Shown here: piece by piece, positions 44,791-53,483 of the stretch
Layout: every line of letters begins with the position of its first letter
Numbering within the stretch: position 1 is the stretch's first letter
Origin: Lysinibacillus agricola
GTDB lineage: Bacteria; Bacillota; Bacilli; Bacillales_A; Planococcaceae
Length of the DNA stretch: 64,000 nt
NCBI RefSeq assembly: GCF_016638705.1
Contig: NZ_CP067341.1
Span: 5,221,904-5,285,903 of the forward strand
Direction: 5' to 3'
The notes under the pieces: generated by a model
Database searches by the model: none
Told to the model about the DNA's origin: nothing
What the model saw: only the letters and a program-made list of their open reading frames with translations
Program-made: the position numbers and the translations under genes

Positions 44791-45177
44791 TTATTCTTTT
44801 AAAGTTGCTTTGAGGTTAAGTGTTAAATCACCTTTAGCAACTACATAATACCCATCGCTATTATTTAAATGATAATGAGTATTAGCTGCTGGCTTATTTT
44901 GCGAATTAACGTTAACCGAATACAATTCAGGATCTGGGTACCATGCTATGGATTGCTTTAAAATACTTTCCCCATTGCCCGTTCCACCTAATATATCTGC
45001 TCTAAGTTCTGCATATCCGCCCACAGCATAAAATATACTACCTTCTTTACTACGTTCTTTAAGTGGTTTGGTCGCAGTAGAGGATGATGCGAATGCTTGT
45101 GCTGAAAAAATAATCGAGATAGATAAAATTAAAAGTGAAATTATGGATAATTTTTCTTTGCTAATTTTTAAAGTCAA
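44791..45177 (-). CDS. Small secreted protein beside the ABC genes
   Basis: 128 residues with an N-terminal signal peptide (hydrophobic 'LSIISLLILSISIIFSAQAF', cleavage after about residue 31). The mature part is about 97 residues ('GYAELRADILGGTGNGESIL', 'SDGYYVVAKGDLTLNLKATL'), beta-rich, without Cys; the family is not recognised. The TTG start has only a poor site, so the true start is uncertain. It precedes the ABC operon by 95 bases on the same strand, in parallel with the module near 19753; a bacteriocin or signal protein with its own exporter or immunity pump is a reasonable guess. Confidence 0.5.
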   Translation of the reverse strand: MTLKISKEKLSIISLLILSISIIFSAQAFASSSTATKPLKERSKEGSIFYAVGGYAELRADILGGTGNGESILKQSIAWYPDPELYSVNVNSQNKPAANTHYHLNNSDGYYVVAKGDLTLNLKATLKE

Positions 45178-45423
45178 TTTAAAGCCAACCCATTTTTTAT
45201 ATTGTTTCTTGCTAGGACACGACTAAAGCTTACCCAATATGTATAATTAAGTCAATTTTTATATATTATTCTATATTTATATAAATATAGAATTTTCCAT
45301 AAATCGTGGCTTATTTACTATATATTCAATAATTTAGCATATTTATATAGAAGAAAAGCGAAAACTCACGTATATGAACAAATGAATGAATGTGAAAATG
45401 AAAAACATTAGCGAAAAAAGACG

Positions 45424-45507
45424 TTATTTCTTTAAAAGAACTAACTTAATAATCTTCAGATTAGAATCAACTAATACAAAAGATGAAAATGTTTTCTCAA
45501 CTTTCAT
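45424..45507 (-). CDS. Possible 27-residue peptide
   Basis: A short frame from ATG 45507, reading 'MKVEKTFSSFVLVDSNLK' and ending 'VLLKK', has an unusually strong GGGGGG site five bases upstream. It lies 250 bases before a secreted-protein and ABC module on the same strand, so a peptide signal or leader is conceivable. No family is recognised and length alone cannot support function. Confidence 0.3.
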   Translation of the reverse strand: MKVEKTFSSFVLVDSNLKIIKLVLLKK

Positions 45508-45647
45508 AATATCCCCCCATAAATTGAATAAAGATTAGGTATTTGATCAGCAACTATTTATTAAATTATTTAGATTTTTTTTACAATAATTATACCAAAT
45601 ATCTAATTAAGTAATCTTCACTTTTGCAACAATTTCATTTATATAAA

Positions 45648-45693
45648 TAAAAAAAGCACAACAAGAGTTTATTAAACCTTGTTGTGCTTTTAT
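45648..45693 (-). terminator. Terminator of rpsF-ssb-rpsR
   Basis: AAAGCACAACAAG pairs with CTTGTTGTGCTTT just after rpsR. The second rpsR copy has a diverged counterpart at about 39866-39893. Confidence 0.75.
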
Positions 45694-45700
45694 TTATGTC

Positions 45701-45937
45701 TTATTTGTCTTCTGCTACGAATGGAAGTAATCCCATGATACGAGATACTTTGATAGCTGAAGTTAATTTACGTTGGTACTTTGCACTTGTGCCAGTTACG
45801 CGACGTGGTAAAATTTTACCGCGCTCAGAGATGAATTTCTTTAAAAGATCTACATCTTTGTAGTCGATATGCGTAATATTGTTTGAAGTGAAGTAGCAAA
45901 CTTTACGGCGTTTGCGGCCTCCGCGACGTGGTGCCAT
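45701..45937 (-). CDS. rpsR: 30S ribosomal protein S18, operon copy
   Basis: 78 residues, third gene of rpsF-ssb-rpsR. The DNA is identical to the copy at 39914, including the AAGGAGGAG site. It starts 38 bases after ssb. This is the ancestral location, shown by the intact rpsF and ssb genes before it. Confidence 0.97.
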   Translation of the reverse strand: MAPRRGGRKRRKVCYFTSNNITHIDYKDVDLLKKFISERGKILPRRVTGTSAKYQRKLTSAIKVSRIMGLLPFVAEDK

Positions 45938-45984
45938 AGTATGTCTCCTCCTTATCATTTTTTATTTTAGAAGTATTAGAACGG
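45701..45984. repeat. Direct repeat (right copy) bounding the rpsR insert
   Basis: Partner of 39914-40197. The right end of the match falls in the last codons of ssb, at AGAACGG, and marks one boundary of the duplication. Confidence 0.85.
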
Positions 45985-46545
45985 TAAATCGTCCTCAGAT
46001 ACTTCTATCGGTCCTTTGCTATTAGCAAATGGATCCTCATCTACACGTGTATAGTTCGGCTGATTCACAGGTGGTTGATTTTGCTGATAAGAATCGCCGC
46101 CAAATGAACCCTGCCCTGGCATAGCACCACCAAACTGTTGTTGTGGTTGACCACCGCCATATGACGGTTGGTTATTACCGTAAGTCTGTCCACCGTATTG
46201 AGGAGATGCAGGAGCACCGCTACCACTACGAGGTTCTAAAAACTGTACGCTATCTGCCACTACATCTGTTGTGTATACTCGCTTACCATCTTGTCCTTCA
46301 TAGCTACCTGTTTGAATGCGACCTTCCACTCCAATTAAACTTCCTTTTCGCATGAAGTTCGCTAGGTTTTCAGCCTGTTTGCGCCAAGCAACACAGCTAA
46401 TGAAATCAGCTTCGCGTTCACCTTGTTGGTTTGAGAATGTTCGATTCACAGCAACTGTAAATCGTGTAGACGCAACCCCATTCGGTGTATAGCGTAGCTC
46501 AGGATCTTTTGTTAGTCTTCCAACTAATACGACACGGTTAATCAT
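45976..46545 (-). CDS. ssb: Single-stranded DNA-binding protein
   Basis: 189 residues: OB-fold domain (1-105, '[20 protein letters not shown]', '[18 protein letters not shown]'), a Gly/Gln/Asn/Pro-rich linker and the acidic tail ending 'EDDLPF', which recruits replication and repair proteins. The gene lies 44 bases after rpsF with a GGAGG site. Confidence 0.97.
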   Translation of the reverse strand: MINRVVLVGRLTKDPELRYTPNGVASTRFTVAVNRTFSNQQGEREADFISCVAWRKQAENLANFMRKGSLIGVEGRIQTGSYEGQDGKRVYTTDVVADSVQFLEPRSGSGAPASPQYGGQTYGNNQPSYGGGQPQQQFGGAMPGQGSFGGDSYQQNQPPVNQPNYTRVDEDPFANSKGPIEVSEDDLPF

Positions 46546-46589
46546 CAGAAATGCAACCTCCTTTTCAGCATTTTGTTAAAAATAAATGA

Positions 46590-46877
46590 TTATGCTTCTT
46601 CGCGAACTGCAATGTGGCGAATGATATCTTCGCTAATGTTAGCAAGACGTGTATATTCGTTAATTGCTTCTGAAGGAGCGTTTACTTTCACGATTTGGTA
46701 GAAACCTTCGCGGAAGTCTTGAATTTCATAAGCTAAGCGGCGTTTGCCCCACTCTTTTGATTCGATGACTTCTGCACCGTTAGAAGTTAAGACTTCGTTG
46801 AAACGTTCAACTAAAGCTTTCTTCGCTTCGTCTTCAATGTTCGGACGTACGATGTACATTAATTCGTATTTTCTCAT
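46590..46877 (-). CDS. rpsF: 30S ribosomal protein S6
   Basis: 95 residues ('[20 protein letters not shown]', '[20 protein letters not shown]'), partner of S18. First gene of the operon. ATG 46877 follows AAGGAGGTG. A small hairpin lies in its leader. Confidence 0.97.
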   Translation of the reverse strand: MRKYELMYIVRPNIEDEAKKALVERFNEVLTSNGAEVIESKEWGKRRLAYEIQDFREGFYQIVKVNAPSEAINEYTRLANISEDIIRHIAVREEA

Positions 46878-46906
46878 CTGTTTACACCTCCTTATGGACT
46901 TAGGCT

Positions 46907-46923
46907 CTCCTGTATACAGGGAG
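46907..46923 (-). promoter_or_regulatory. Hairpin in the rpsF leader
   Basis: CTCCCTGTATACAGGAG forms a short hairpin 30 bases before the start. In many bacteria the rpsF leader folds into a site for the S6-S18 pair that represses translation; I cannot confirm the conserved bulge here. Confidence 0.35.
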
Positions 46924-47050
46924 CAAGGAGCAAGTAATAATTATTACTCACATCAATGAATTGTAACATATAGGTACATGTCTTTCAAGTCGCAAACAAA
47001 CAATTCATTCTATATAATAAATATAATTGATTCATGAAAGGAGGATCTTC

Positions 47051-47611
47051 ATGCTACCAGATAAAGAACCAATCGTAATAGAGTTGGATATAAAAAAGCT
47101 CATGATGGACAATATTGTTGTCACAAGTGGTCTTGTCATATTATTTGTAGCTATCCAATATATTTGCTTTAAAGATTTTGATTTTTCATTTTGGACTATG
47201 ATTAGTGGGTCCATACTTTTTGCCATCCTGTATATTGTTTTCATTGTCTTACATGAAGCCTTTCATTTAATTGGTTTTATGGCCTTTGGAGGCGCGCCCT
47301 TTAAATCATTAAAATATGGCCTTAATTTAGAGCTTGGCATAGCGTACGCAACAACTGAACAACCATTACCAAACCATGCAATGAAAAAAGCTTTATTACT
47401 TCCATTCTGGACAACTGGCGTCCTTCCGACAATCGCAGGTTTTTACTTTAACAATACTGTTTTAGTATTAGTAGGCGCTTTTCTAATAGCTGGGGCAGTA
47501 GGTGATTTTGCCATGTATAAAGAGTTGCGCAAATATCCAAAAAATGCATTAGTACAGGATGATCCTCATTTACCTAAGCTTTATGTATATATGCCTGAGG
47601 AAAAGAAATAA
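47051..47611 (+). CDS. DUF3267 membrane metalloprotease-like protein
   Basis: 186 residues with four hydrophobic spans and 'LHEAFHLIGF' (HExxH) in the second, the zinc motif of DUF3267 proteins, which resemble site-2-type or sporulation proteases. A second 'GDFAMYKEL' block may give the third ligand. The ATG at 47051 has AAAGGAGG at good spacing; an upstream TTG does not. It is alone on the plus strand with its own terminator. Confidence 0.75.
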   Translation: MLPDKEPIVIELDIKKLMMDNIVVTSGLVILFVAIQYICFKDFDFSFWTMISGSILFAILYIVFIVLHEAFHLIGFMAFGGAPFKSLKYGLNLELGIAYATTEQPLPNHAMKKALLLPFWTTGVLPTIAGFYFNNTVLVLVGAFLIAGAVGDFAMYKELRKYPKNALVQDDPHLPKLYVYMPEEKK

Positions 47612-47637
47612 CTTGGATAAGACACTTTACATATAGA

Positions 47638-47661
47638 ATCTGCTTGGCTCCAAGCAGATTT
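47638..47661 (+). terminator. Terminator after the DUF3267 gene
   Basis: AATCTGCTTG pairs perfectly with CAAGCAGATT around GCTC, then TTATTT. Confidence 0.85.
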
Positions 47662-47717
47662 TATTTGAACACAAATTTATGGCAATCAATTATGCCTCGG
47701 CATAATTGCGTCCGGAA

Positions 47718-48761
47718 TCAGAAAGGAGTTAAAAAAACATGCTGTGCAGCTGTATATAAATTTCTCCAAATACGATTAATCGGAGATGTTTCCGTAATTG
47801 CATCCATACCGAGTCTACGTATTAAGTTATTGACAATATCTACACAAGCATCTGCATTGTCCTTACTCATTCGTGAAAATTGTTGTAGTTCTTCTGCAGT
47901 GAACTCATGACCTTCTTTATGTTTTTGCCAGTATTCATTTAACATAGCATAAAATTGCTCCTCAAGCTGTCTAAAGTGCTTCTGTTGCTGCATCAGTATA
48001 AATTGTATTGCACCCATACGTTCAGCACGGCTTGGATCATAGTTTCTTTGCTTCACTAAAATAGACGTCTCTTCTAAGAAATCTTCTGTTATACCAAGAC
48101 AAACACTTAAAAATGAAGCTTCCGCAAATGCTCCAAACGGAAAACTATGTACTGCACTTCCATACTTATTTTTCATTGTGCCCAATTGGAACGTTGCCTC
48201 TCGGGGTACCCAAGCATTCTGCACACGAATCGTATGACTAGCTGTCGCTTTTAAGCCCATTGCTCGCCAATCATCAAGAACCTCTACTTGGTCACGATCT
48301 ACTGAGCAACTAATTATTTCATCTGTTCTAACACCTTCATGCTCAATAAAGCAATTCATCGTAAAGGTTGTAGCATAATCTGCTCCACTACAATACTTCC
48401 ACTGGCCTGTTACACGATAGCCTCCATCCATTTTTACTGCTGTGCCTGTAGGATAACCACTGCCTGCTATTACTGCATTTCTTGGTGAATATATTTTTTC
48501 ACAAATTTCTTGGTTTAATGTTGGAATAAATGCGTTACCACCTGTACCTATTGTGACAAGCCAGCCAAAGTTGCCATCAAGTGCAGACATCTGCTGGAAT
48601 ACCTTAATGCCCTCTAATAAATCTAAATCCTTACCGCCTAATTCCTTTGTTGTGAACAGCTTAAACAATTGGTGCTCATAAATAAGCTCCAATACATCTT
48701 TTGGCAATCTACCTAGTTGCTCAATTTCTAAACCGTGCTCTTTTATTTGTAATATGTTCAA
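47718..48761 (-). CDS. Acyl-CoA dehydrogenase-like flavoprotein
   Basis: 347 residues with the acyl-CoA dehydrogenase fold: helical N-terminal domain, mid beta domain ('VTGQWKYCSGADYATTFTMN', 'WRAMGLKATASHTIRVQNAW') and a C-terminal helical domain. The 'W-x-x-CSGA' stretch is closer to flavin-dependent monooxygenases of the DszC/HpaB-like branch than to fatty-acid enzymes, and the classical catalytic Glu is not evident. Substrate unknown. The GGGAGG-type site precedes the ATG. It lies convergent with DUF3267 and upstream of ychF's terminator, apparently monocistronic. Confidence 0.75.
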   Translation of the reverse strand: MNILQIKEHGLEIEQLGRLPKDVLELIYEHQLFKLFTTKELGGKDLDLLEGIKVFQQMSALDGNFGWLVTIGTGGNAFIPTLNQEICEKIYSPRNAVIAGSGYPTGTAVKMDGGYRVTGQWKYCSGADYATTFTMNCFIEHEGVRTDEIISCSVDRDQVEVLDDWRAMGLKATASHTIRVQNAWVPREATFQLGTMKNKYGSAVHSFPFGAFAEASFLSVCLGITEDFLEETSILVKQRNYDPSRAERMGAIQFILMQQQKHFRQLEEQFYAMLNEYWQKHKEGHEFTAEELQQFSRMSKDNADACVDIVNNLIRRLGMDAITETSPINRIWRNLYTAAQHVFLTPF

Positions 48762-48812
48762 ACTGTACCTCCCCTTTCGGATTTGAAAATTCAGATAACT
48801 GCATCGTTAAAA

Positions 48813-48842
48813 AAAGGGCAATCTTTTTTTATGATTGCCCTT
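48813..48842 (-). terminator. Terminator of ychF
   Basis: AAGGGCAATC pairs with GATTGCCCTT and is followed on the minus strand by TTTTTTT. Confidence 0.85.
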
Positions 48843-48851
48843 GCACGTTTT

Positions 48852-49952
48852 TTATACATTGAAACGGAATAACATAATATCGCCGTCTTGCGCAACATAC
48901 TCTTTACCTTCAAGACGTACTTTACCAGCTTCCTTAGCAGCAGCTTGAGAACCAGCCTCTACTAAATCATCGAAAGCAACTGTTTCTGCACGAATAAATC
49001 CACGCTCGAAGTCTGTGTGAATGATTCCAGCACATTGTGGCGCCTTCATACCTTTACGGAATGTCCATGCACGTACCTCTTGTACCCCAGCAGTGAAGTA
49101 AGTTGCTAGTCCTAGTAAATCATATGAAGTACGGATTAATTGATCTAATCCAGATTCTTTAATACCTAGCTCTTCTAAGAACATCGTTTTTTCTTCATCA
49201 TCGAGCTCAGAAATTTCTTCTTCGATTTTTGCACAAATTGTGATAACTTGAGCTCCTTCAGCAGCTGCATACTCACGTACCTTTTGCACATATTCATTAT
49301 TATCTGCGTCAGCTACTTCATCTTCTGAAACGTTTGCTACATAAAGCATTGGTTTAATCGTTAAAAGATGAAGTCCTTTAATAACCTTTAGCTCGTCCTC
49401 TGAAAGCTCTGCAGCGCGTGCTGGTCTACCGTTTTCTAATTGTTCTTTAATTTTCATCAGAACTGGTTCTTCGATCATCGCTTCTTTGTCTTTTTGCTTT
49501 GCCATTTTGCTAACACGTTGTAATCGCTTATCAACAGATTCTAAATCAGCAAGTGCAAGCTCTAAGTTAATGACCTCAATATCGTCAATCGGATCAACTG
49601 CACCTGATACGTGCGTAATATTTTCATCTACAAAGCAACGTACTACCTGGCAAATTGCATCTACTTCACGAATATGAGCAAGGAATTTGTTCCCTAAACC
49701 TTCGCCTTTTGAAGCGCCTTTTACGATTCCAGCAATATCCGTAAACTCAAATGCTGTTGGTACTGTTTTTTTAGGTATTACTAATTCTGTTAATTTATCT
49801 AAACGTGCGTCTGGTACTTCAACAATACCGACGTTCGGATCGATTGTTGCGAATGGATAGTTTGCAGCCAATGCGCCCGCTTTTGTAATTGCGTTAAATA
49901 ATGTTGATTTTCCTACGTTAGGTAAACCAACGATTCCAGCTGTTAATGCCAT
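48852..49952 (-). CDS. ychF: Redox-regulated ribosome-binding ATPase YchF
   Basis: 366 residues, the standard length, from ATG 49952 ('[20 protein letters not shown]'). The Obg-type G domain has P-loop 'GLPNVGKS', and the C-terminal TGS domain ends '[13 protein letters not shown]'. The NxxE motif in place of NKxD makes YchF an ATPase; it binds ribosomes and affects stress responses. The open frame extends 29 codons upstream but without a good site. Confidence 0.95.
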   Translation of the reverse strand: MALTAGIVGLPNVGKSTLFNAITKAGALAANYPFATIDPNVGIVEVPDARLDKLTELVIPKKTVPTAFEFTDIAGIVKGASKGEGLGNKFLAHIREVDAICQVVRCFVDENITHVSGAVDPIDDIEVINLELALADLESVDKRLQRVSKMAKQKDKEAMIEEPVLMKIKEQLENGRPARAAELSEDELKVIKGLHLLTIKPMLYVANVSEDEVADADNNEYVQKVREYAAAEGAQVITICAKIEEEISELDDEEKTMFLEELGIKESGLDQLIRTSYDLLGLATYFTAGVQEVRAWTFRKGMKAPQCAGIIHTDFERGFIRAETVAFDDLVEAGSQAAAKEAGKVRLEGKEYVAQDGDIMLFRFNV

Positions 49953-50107
49953 GAATGGACACAACCTTTCTATGATCTGTTCAAATTTGCTCTTATTTCT
50001 CGTACTAACGGATACTGTGAGGTTACAAAAAGTCCTCACTGATGAATCACTGTATAACCCTATCTATTATATTGATTCACTCATAAAAAGTCTAATACAC
50101 ATCGAGG

Positions 50108-50308
50108 CTAGTCTTCACTTGTAGAAATTAAAACCTTTTTCATTTTTTTCTCAAATTCGCGACGTGGAATCATGACACTATGCTGACAGCCTTCGCATTT
50201 AATGCGTACATCCGCCCCCATCCGAATAATTTTCCACTTATTTGTGCCACATGGGTGCTGCTTTTTCATTTCCACAATATCGTTTAAACCAAATTTCTTC
50301 GCTTCCAT
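50108..50308 (-). CDS. DUF951 family protein (YyaB/YyzM-like)
   Basis: 66 residues from ATG 50308 ('MEAKKFGLNDIVEMKKQHPC'), with 'CGTNKWKIIRMGADVRIKCE' and 'GCQHSVMIPRREFEKKMKKV', the DUF951 pattern with three conserved Cys, probably a small zinc-binding, nucleic-acid-binding type protein. It lies between mscS and ychF, as in B. subtilis. Confidence 0.85.
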   Translation of the reverse strand: MEAKKFGLNDIVEMKKQHPCGTNKWKIIRMGADVRIKCEGCQHSVMIPRREFEKKMKKVLISTSED

Positions 50309-50309
50309 A

Positions 50310-51197
50310 TTACTCACTTCTCCCCTCTTCATTTCCATTAACACCACCATAGAACATCATTTTCGGATGAGCCATCGGAATATTATTTTCTTCAAAGAGT
50401 TTTGTAACATCACGACGAATAGTACGTGCCACTCCATATTGCTGTTGTGGTAATGTCTCTGCGGCTATACGAATCGTTACCTCTGTGCCTTTGACATTCT
50501 GTACACCTAAAAAAACTGGTACTGTTACAAGTTCTTTATGAATTTTAGGTAAAGTATCTAAATACTTTTTAATAATAGATTCAGCTCTTTCAAAATTAGC
50601 ATCGGTCGCCATTTGTAAATCTATATAAATTTTAGAGTTGTTGACAGAGTAATTGACAACATCACCAATCGAACCATTCGGAATAATAAACTGCTCCCCT
50701 GTAGAACCATTAATCTTTGTTGTACGTAAACCTATCTCTACAACAGTTCCTTCAGCTGCATTTATTTTTATATAATCGCCAACACCAAATTGATCTTCAA
50801 AAATAATAAAAAATCCAGTAATGACATCCTTCACTAAACTCTGCGCACCAAAACCGATTGCTAAACCGACAATCCCTGCTCCAGCTAATAATCCAGCTAT
50901 CCTAATCTCTAAGATAGCGAGAATAGCAATGATTGCCGAAAAATAAACAGCATAGGAAATGACACTTTGTAATAATCTTGAAATTGTTGTTTGTCGACGT
51001 TCTGAATGGTCTAATGGTGAACGCATTCGCATTAAAAACACTTTTTTAATAAATTTTTTACCTAATCGGACAGCTAGCCACGATGCGATCAAAATAACCG
51101 TTATCTTAATTGAAGCAGTTATTATCGTTTCCCAAAGCTTCTCTGACATCAGCTTATCCCATAAGTTACTTAATACCTTTTCACTAAACCAATCCAT
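50310..51197 (-). CDS. Small-conductance mechanosensitive channel (MscS family)
   Basis: 295 residues with three N-terminal spans; the pore-lining helix is 'IAGLLAGAGIVGLAIGFGAQ' with its Gly/Ala pattern, followed by the beta domain ('GDYIKINAAEGTVVEIGLRT') and the C-terminal cap region. It opens on membrane tension to release solutes. The start at 51197 has AAGAGGTGG upstream. It abuts DUF951 (the stop lies two bases before that gene's ATG). Confidence 0.9.
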   Translation of the reverse strand: MDWFSEKVLSNLWDKLMSEKLWETIITASIKITVILIASWLAVRLGKKFIKKVFLMRMRSPLDHSERRQTTISRLLQSVISYAVYFSAIIAILAILEIRIAGLLAGAGIVGLAIGFGAQSLVKDVITGFFIIFEDQFGVGDYIKINAAEGTVVEIGLRTTKINGSTGEQFIIPNGSIGDVVNYSVNNSKIYIDLQMATDANFERAESIIKKYLDTLPKIHKELVTVPVFLGVQNVKGTEVTIRIAAETLPQQQYGVARTIRRDVTKLFEENNIPMAHPKMMFYGGVNGNEEGRSE

Positions 51198-51290
51198 TAT
51201 TACCACCTCTTGAATAACTTGCTAAAAATTTGCGTATACTGCATAAAAATCGAGCACTTCTTACAAATAAAAAGGAAAGTGAGTTTTTTT

Positions 51291-51923
51291 ATGAATACTA
51301 TACCAAAATTGTTACTCCCTTATTCTCTTCATCATGAAAGTAAAAATATCGTTTGGCAGTTAAGTACATTATTTTTAGAACATATACCGTTTCATCATGA
51401 ACGCCTTATTTTCTGTTGTATTGGAAGTGATCGTTGTACAGGTGATACACTTGGGCCATTAACAGGAAGCTTCCTAAAAAAGTCAGTTAGTTTTCCATAT
51501 GAAATTGTAGGCTCTTTAGACAATCCTTTGCATGCTCTTAATTTAGACACTACTATGCAACAGCTACACAATCATACTATAAAACCTTTCATCATTGCGA
51601 TTGATGCATGTCTTGGAAGTGAACAAAACGTTGGACATATTTCTGTACAGAATGGACCTATTTTTCCAGGAAAAGCTGTAAAAAAAGAATTACCTCCCAT
51701 CGGCGATATTTCCATTAAAGGAATAGTCAATGTTGGAGGCTTTATGGAAATGCTTGTTTTACAAAATACAAGACTTCATATTTCCTATGCAATGGCAGAA
51801 AAGCTTTCAAGAGCGTTATTGCTTGCTGCACATCGTTATTCACTGAAAAATATAGAAGATAGCAACCACAATACCGACAACGATGAGACTTGGCAACAAG
51901 TTGGCAGCCTTGATCTTAGTTAA
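51291..51923 (+). CDS. yyaC: Sporulation protein YyaC (DUF1256)
   Basis: 210 residues from ATG 51291, after AAAGGAAAGTGAG. Contains the family blocks 'CIGSDRCTGDTLGPLTG', 'PFIIAIDACLGSEQNVGHIS' and 'IKGIVNVGGFMEMLVLQNTR'; the fold resembles GPR-type spore proteases. Present only in spore formers. The last 28 codons run across the end of the convergent DUF554 gene, so the C-terminal tail ('HNTDNDETWQQVGSLDLS') is unusual and probably not conserved. Confidence 0.9.
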   Translation: MNTIPKLLLPYSLHHESKNIVWQLSTLFLEHIPFHHERLIFCCIGSDRCTGDTLGPLTGSFLKKSVSFPYEIVGSLDNPLHALNLDTTMQQLHNHTIKPFIIAIDACLGSEQNVGHISVQNGPIFPGKAVKKELPPIGDISIKGIVNVGGFMEMLVLQNTRLHISYAMAEKLSRALLLAAHRYSLKNIEDSNHNTDNDETWQQVGSLDLS

Positions 51924-52556
51924 GCCTGCTATATTTAGACCAATGGCAAAAATCATAACACCGCCTACAGCAGTCATTTCTTGAATAAACATTTGTAGTG
52001 CAGCATCTGGTATAAAAGAGCTGATAACACCTGCAGAAAGTGCAATTAATCCTTGATAGACGAATACAGGCACCGCAGATAATAGCACGCCAATACCTAA
52101 TGTAGATGTTAATATTATCGATATAAATCCATCGATTAACCCTTTCGTAATAAGTACATTATGATCATTACGCAGACCACTATCGAGTGCGCCAATGACG
52201 CCCATAGAGCCAACTACAAATATTAAAGAGGCCGATACAAAACCTTCTGCTATGCCAATTTGATTATTATCAGTACGATTTTTACTAAATAAAGATTCTA
52301 CCCATTTTCCAAGTCTATTCATTTGCTTATCTAAATCTAGCCACTCACCAATTACTGTACCTACTACTAAACTTATCATTAAAATAATAAAATTATCACT
52401 TTCAAAGCCCATTTTAATCCCTAAAAGTGCAACTGCTAAACCGATGATCGATAATACAGTGGACTTCATCGATTCAGGAATATTTTTAAAAATGCGCCCT
52501 ACTAATGCACCAGCCATAATGAGCAAAGCGTTAATTAATGCACCTAGTAATACCAC
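51840..52556 (-). CDS. DUF554 membrane protein
   Basis: 238 residues with about seven hydrophobic spans and the family start 'LLGALINALLIMAGALVGRI', 'GLAVALLGIKMGF' and 'VGSMGVIGALDSGLRNDHNV'. The role is unknown; a transporter is likely. GTG 52556 follows GAAGGAAGG. The 3' end overlaps that of yyaC by 84 bases, with no terminator between them. Confidence 0.9.
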   Translation of the reverse strand: MVLLGALINALLIMAGALVGRIFKNIPESMKSTVLSIIGLAVALLGIKMGFESDNFIILMISLVVGTVIGEWLDLDKQMNRLGKWVESLFSKNRTDNNQIGIAEGFVSASLIFVVGSMGVIGALDSGLRNDHNVLITKGLIDGFISIILTSTLGIGVLLSAVPVFVYQGLIALSAGVISSFIPDAALQMFIQEMTAVGGVMIFAIGLNIAGLTKIKAANLLPSLIVVGIVVAIFYIFQ

Positions 52557-52587
52557 GTCCCAACCTTCCTTCTCTCTAGAAAAATAG

Positions 52588-52612
52588 AGAGCGCCTTGTA
52601 GCCCGGCGCTCT
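52588..52612 (-). terminator. Terminator of parAB
   Basis: AGAGCGCC pairs with GGCGCTCT, 23 bases after the parB stop. Confidence 0.7.
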
Positions 52613-52634
52613 GATTACGTTATCGAAATTTCTC

Positions 52635-53483
52635 TTACTCTTCCTCTAAATTTAGTATTTCTAAAATGCGTTCTAAATCATCTTCAGAGTAAAATTCAAT
52701 TTCAATTTTCCCTTTATTGTTAGCTTTCCTAATTTGGACATTTGTTCCAAAATAATCACGTAATTGTGTTTCCTTAGCTGCAACAAATATATCCTTTTTC
52801 TTCGGTTGATTTGTTTCACGTGAAACTTCTTCATTTAAGTTTTGTACTAACATTTCAACTTGACGCACATTTAAACCTTGTTTAATAACCTTATTTGCTA
52901 TTTCAGATATTCTTCTTTTATTTTTTAATCCAAGTAAGGCTCGTCCTTGTCCCATCGATAGTGTGCCATCGTTCATGAACGCACGAACATCTTCTGGTAA
53001 TGCTAGTAAACGAACATGATTGGCAATATGTGGTCTACTCTTTCCTAATCGTTTGGATAGCTCCTCCTGTGTTAAATGTAAGTTTTCCATTAGGCTTTGA
53101 TATGCCTCAGCCTCTTCAATAACTGTCAAATCTTCACGTTGTAGATTTTCTAAAATAGCTAGTTCCATCATTTGCGTATCTGATAGCTCTTTTATAATGG
53201 CTGGAATAACCTCTAACCCAGTTAATTGAGTTGCTCTATAACGGCGTTCCCCAGCAACGATTTCATATTTCCGTCCTTTTTTACGTACAGCAATTGGCTG
53301 TAAAATGCCATGTTCCTGTATAGAGTCTGCTAATTCTTGTAAAGTTTCTTCATCAAAAATTTTACGAGGCTGAAATGGGTTTGCGACGATAAGCTCTAAT
53401 TGTATTTCTTCCACTTGCCCACTTTGTTCTAAAGACTCTCCAGGAAATAGTGCACCAATGCCTTTTCCTAAACCTTTAGCCAT
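52635..53483 (-). CDS. parB: Chromosome partitioning protein ParB (Spo0J)
   Basis: 282 residues: CTPase domain with 'ELIVANPFQPRKIFDEETLQ' and 'VAGERRYRA', a helix-turn-helix ('LTQEELSKRLGKSRPHIANH') that binds parS, and a C-terminal dimerisation domain. It loads as a CTP-gated clamp at parS, recruits SMC and controls ParA. The ATG overlaps parA by 8 bases. The gene contains its own parS site, as in B. subtilis. Confidence 0.96.
   Translation of the reverse strand: MAKGLGKGIGALFPGESLEQSGQVEEIQLELIVANPFQPRKIFDEETLQELADSIQEHGILQPIAVRKKGRKYEIVAGERRYRATQLTGLEVIPAIIKELSDTQMMELAILENLQREDLTVIEEAEAYQSLMENLHLTQEELSKRLGKSRPHIANHVRLLALPEDVRAFMNDGTLSMGQGRALLGLKNKRRISEIANKVIKQGLNVRQVEMLVQNLNEEVSRETNQPKKKDIFVAAKETQLRDYFGTNVQIRKANNKGKIEIEFYSEDDLERILEILNLEEE
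52812..52827. promoter_or_regulatory. parS site within parB
   Basis: TGTTTCACGTGAAACT matches the 16-base consensus TGTTNCACGTGAAACA except for the last base. B. subtilis has its strongest parS at the same place inside spo0J. Confidence 0.9.

Larger units (their letters stand above)
45178..45700. other. AT-rich stretch between insert and rpsR operon
   Basis: Contains a possible 27-codon gene (45424-45507) and, at 45650-45690, the terminator of the rpsF-ssb-rpsR operon (AAAAGCACAACAAG with CTTGTTGTGCTTTT). The part 45230-45410 is AT-rich and without genes; it may hold the promoter of the secreted-protein gene. Confidence 0.4.

Noticed and set aside
44791..45177. Small secreted protein as a lactococcin 972 family bacteriocin
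   Set aside because: A signal peptide and ABC neighbours fit, but the mature sequence does not show the Trp/Gly-rich pattern I associate with that family.
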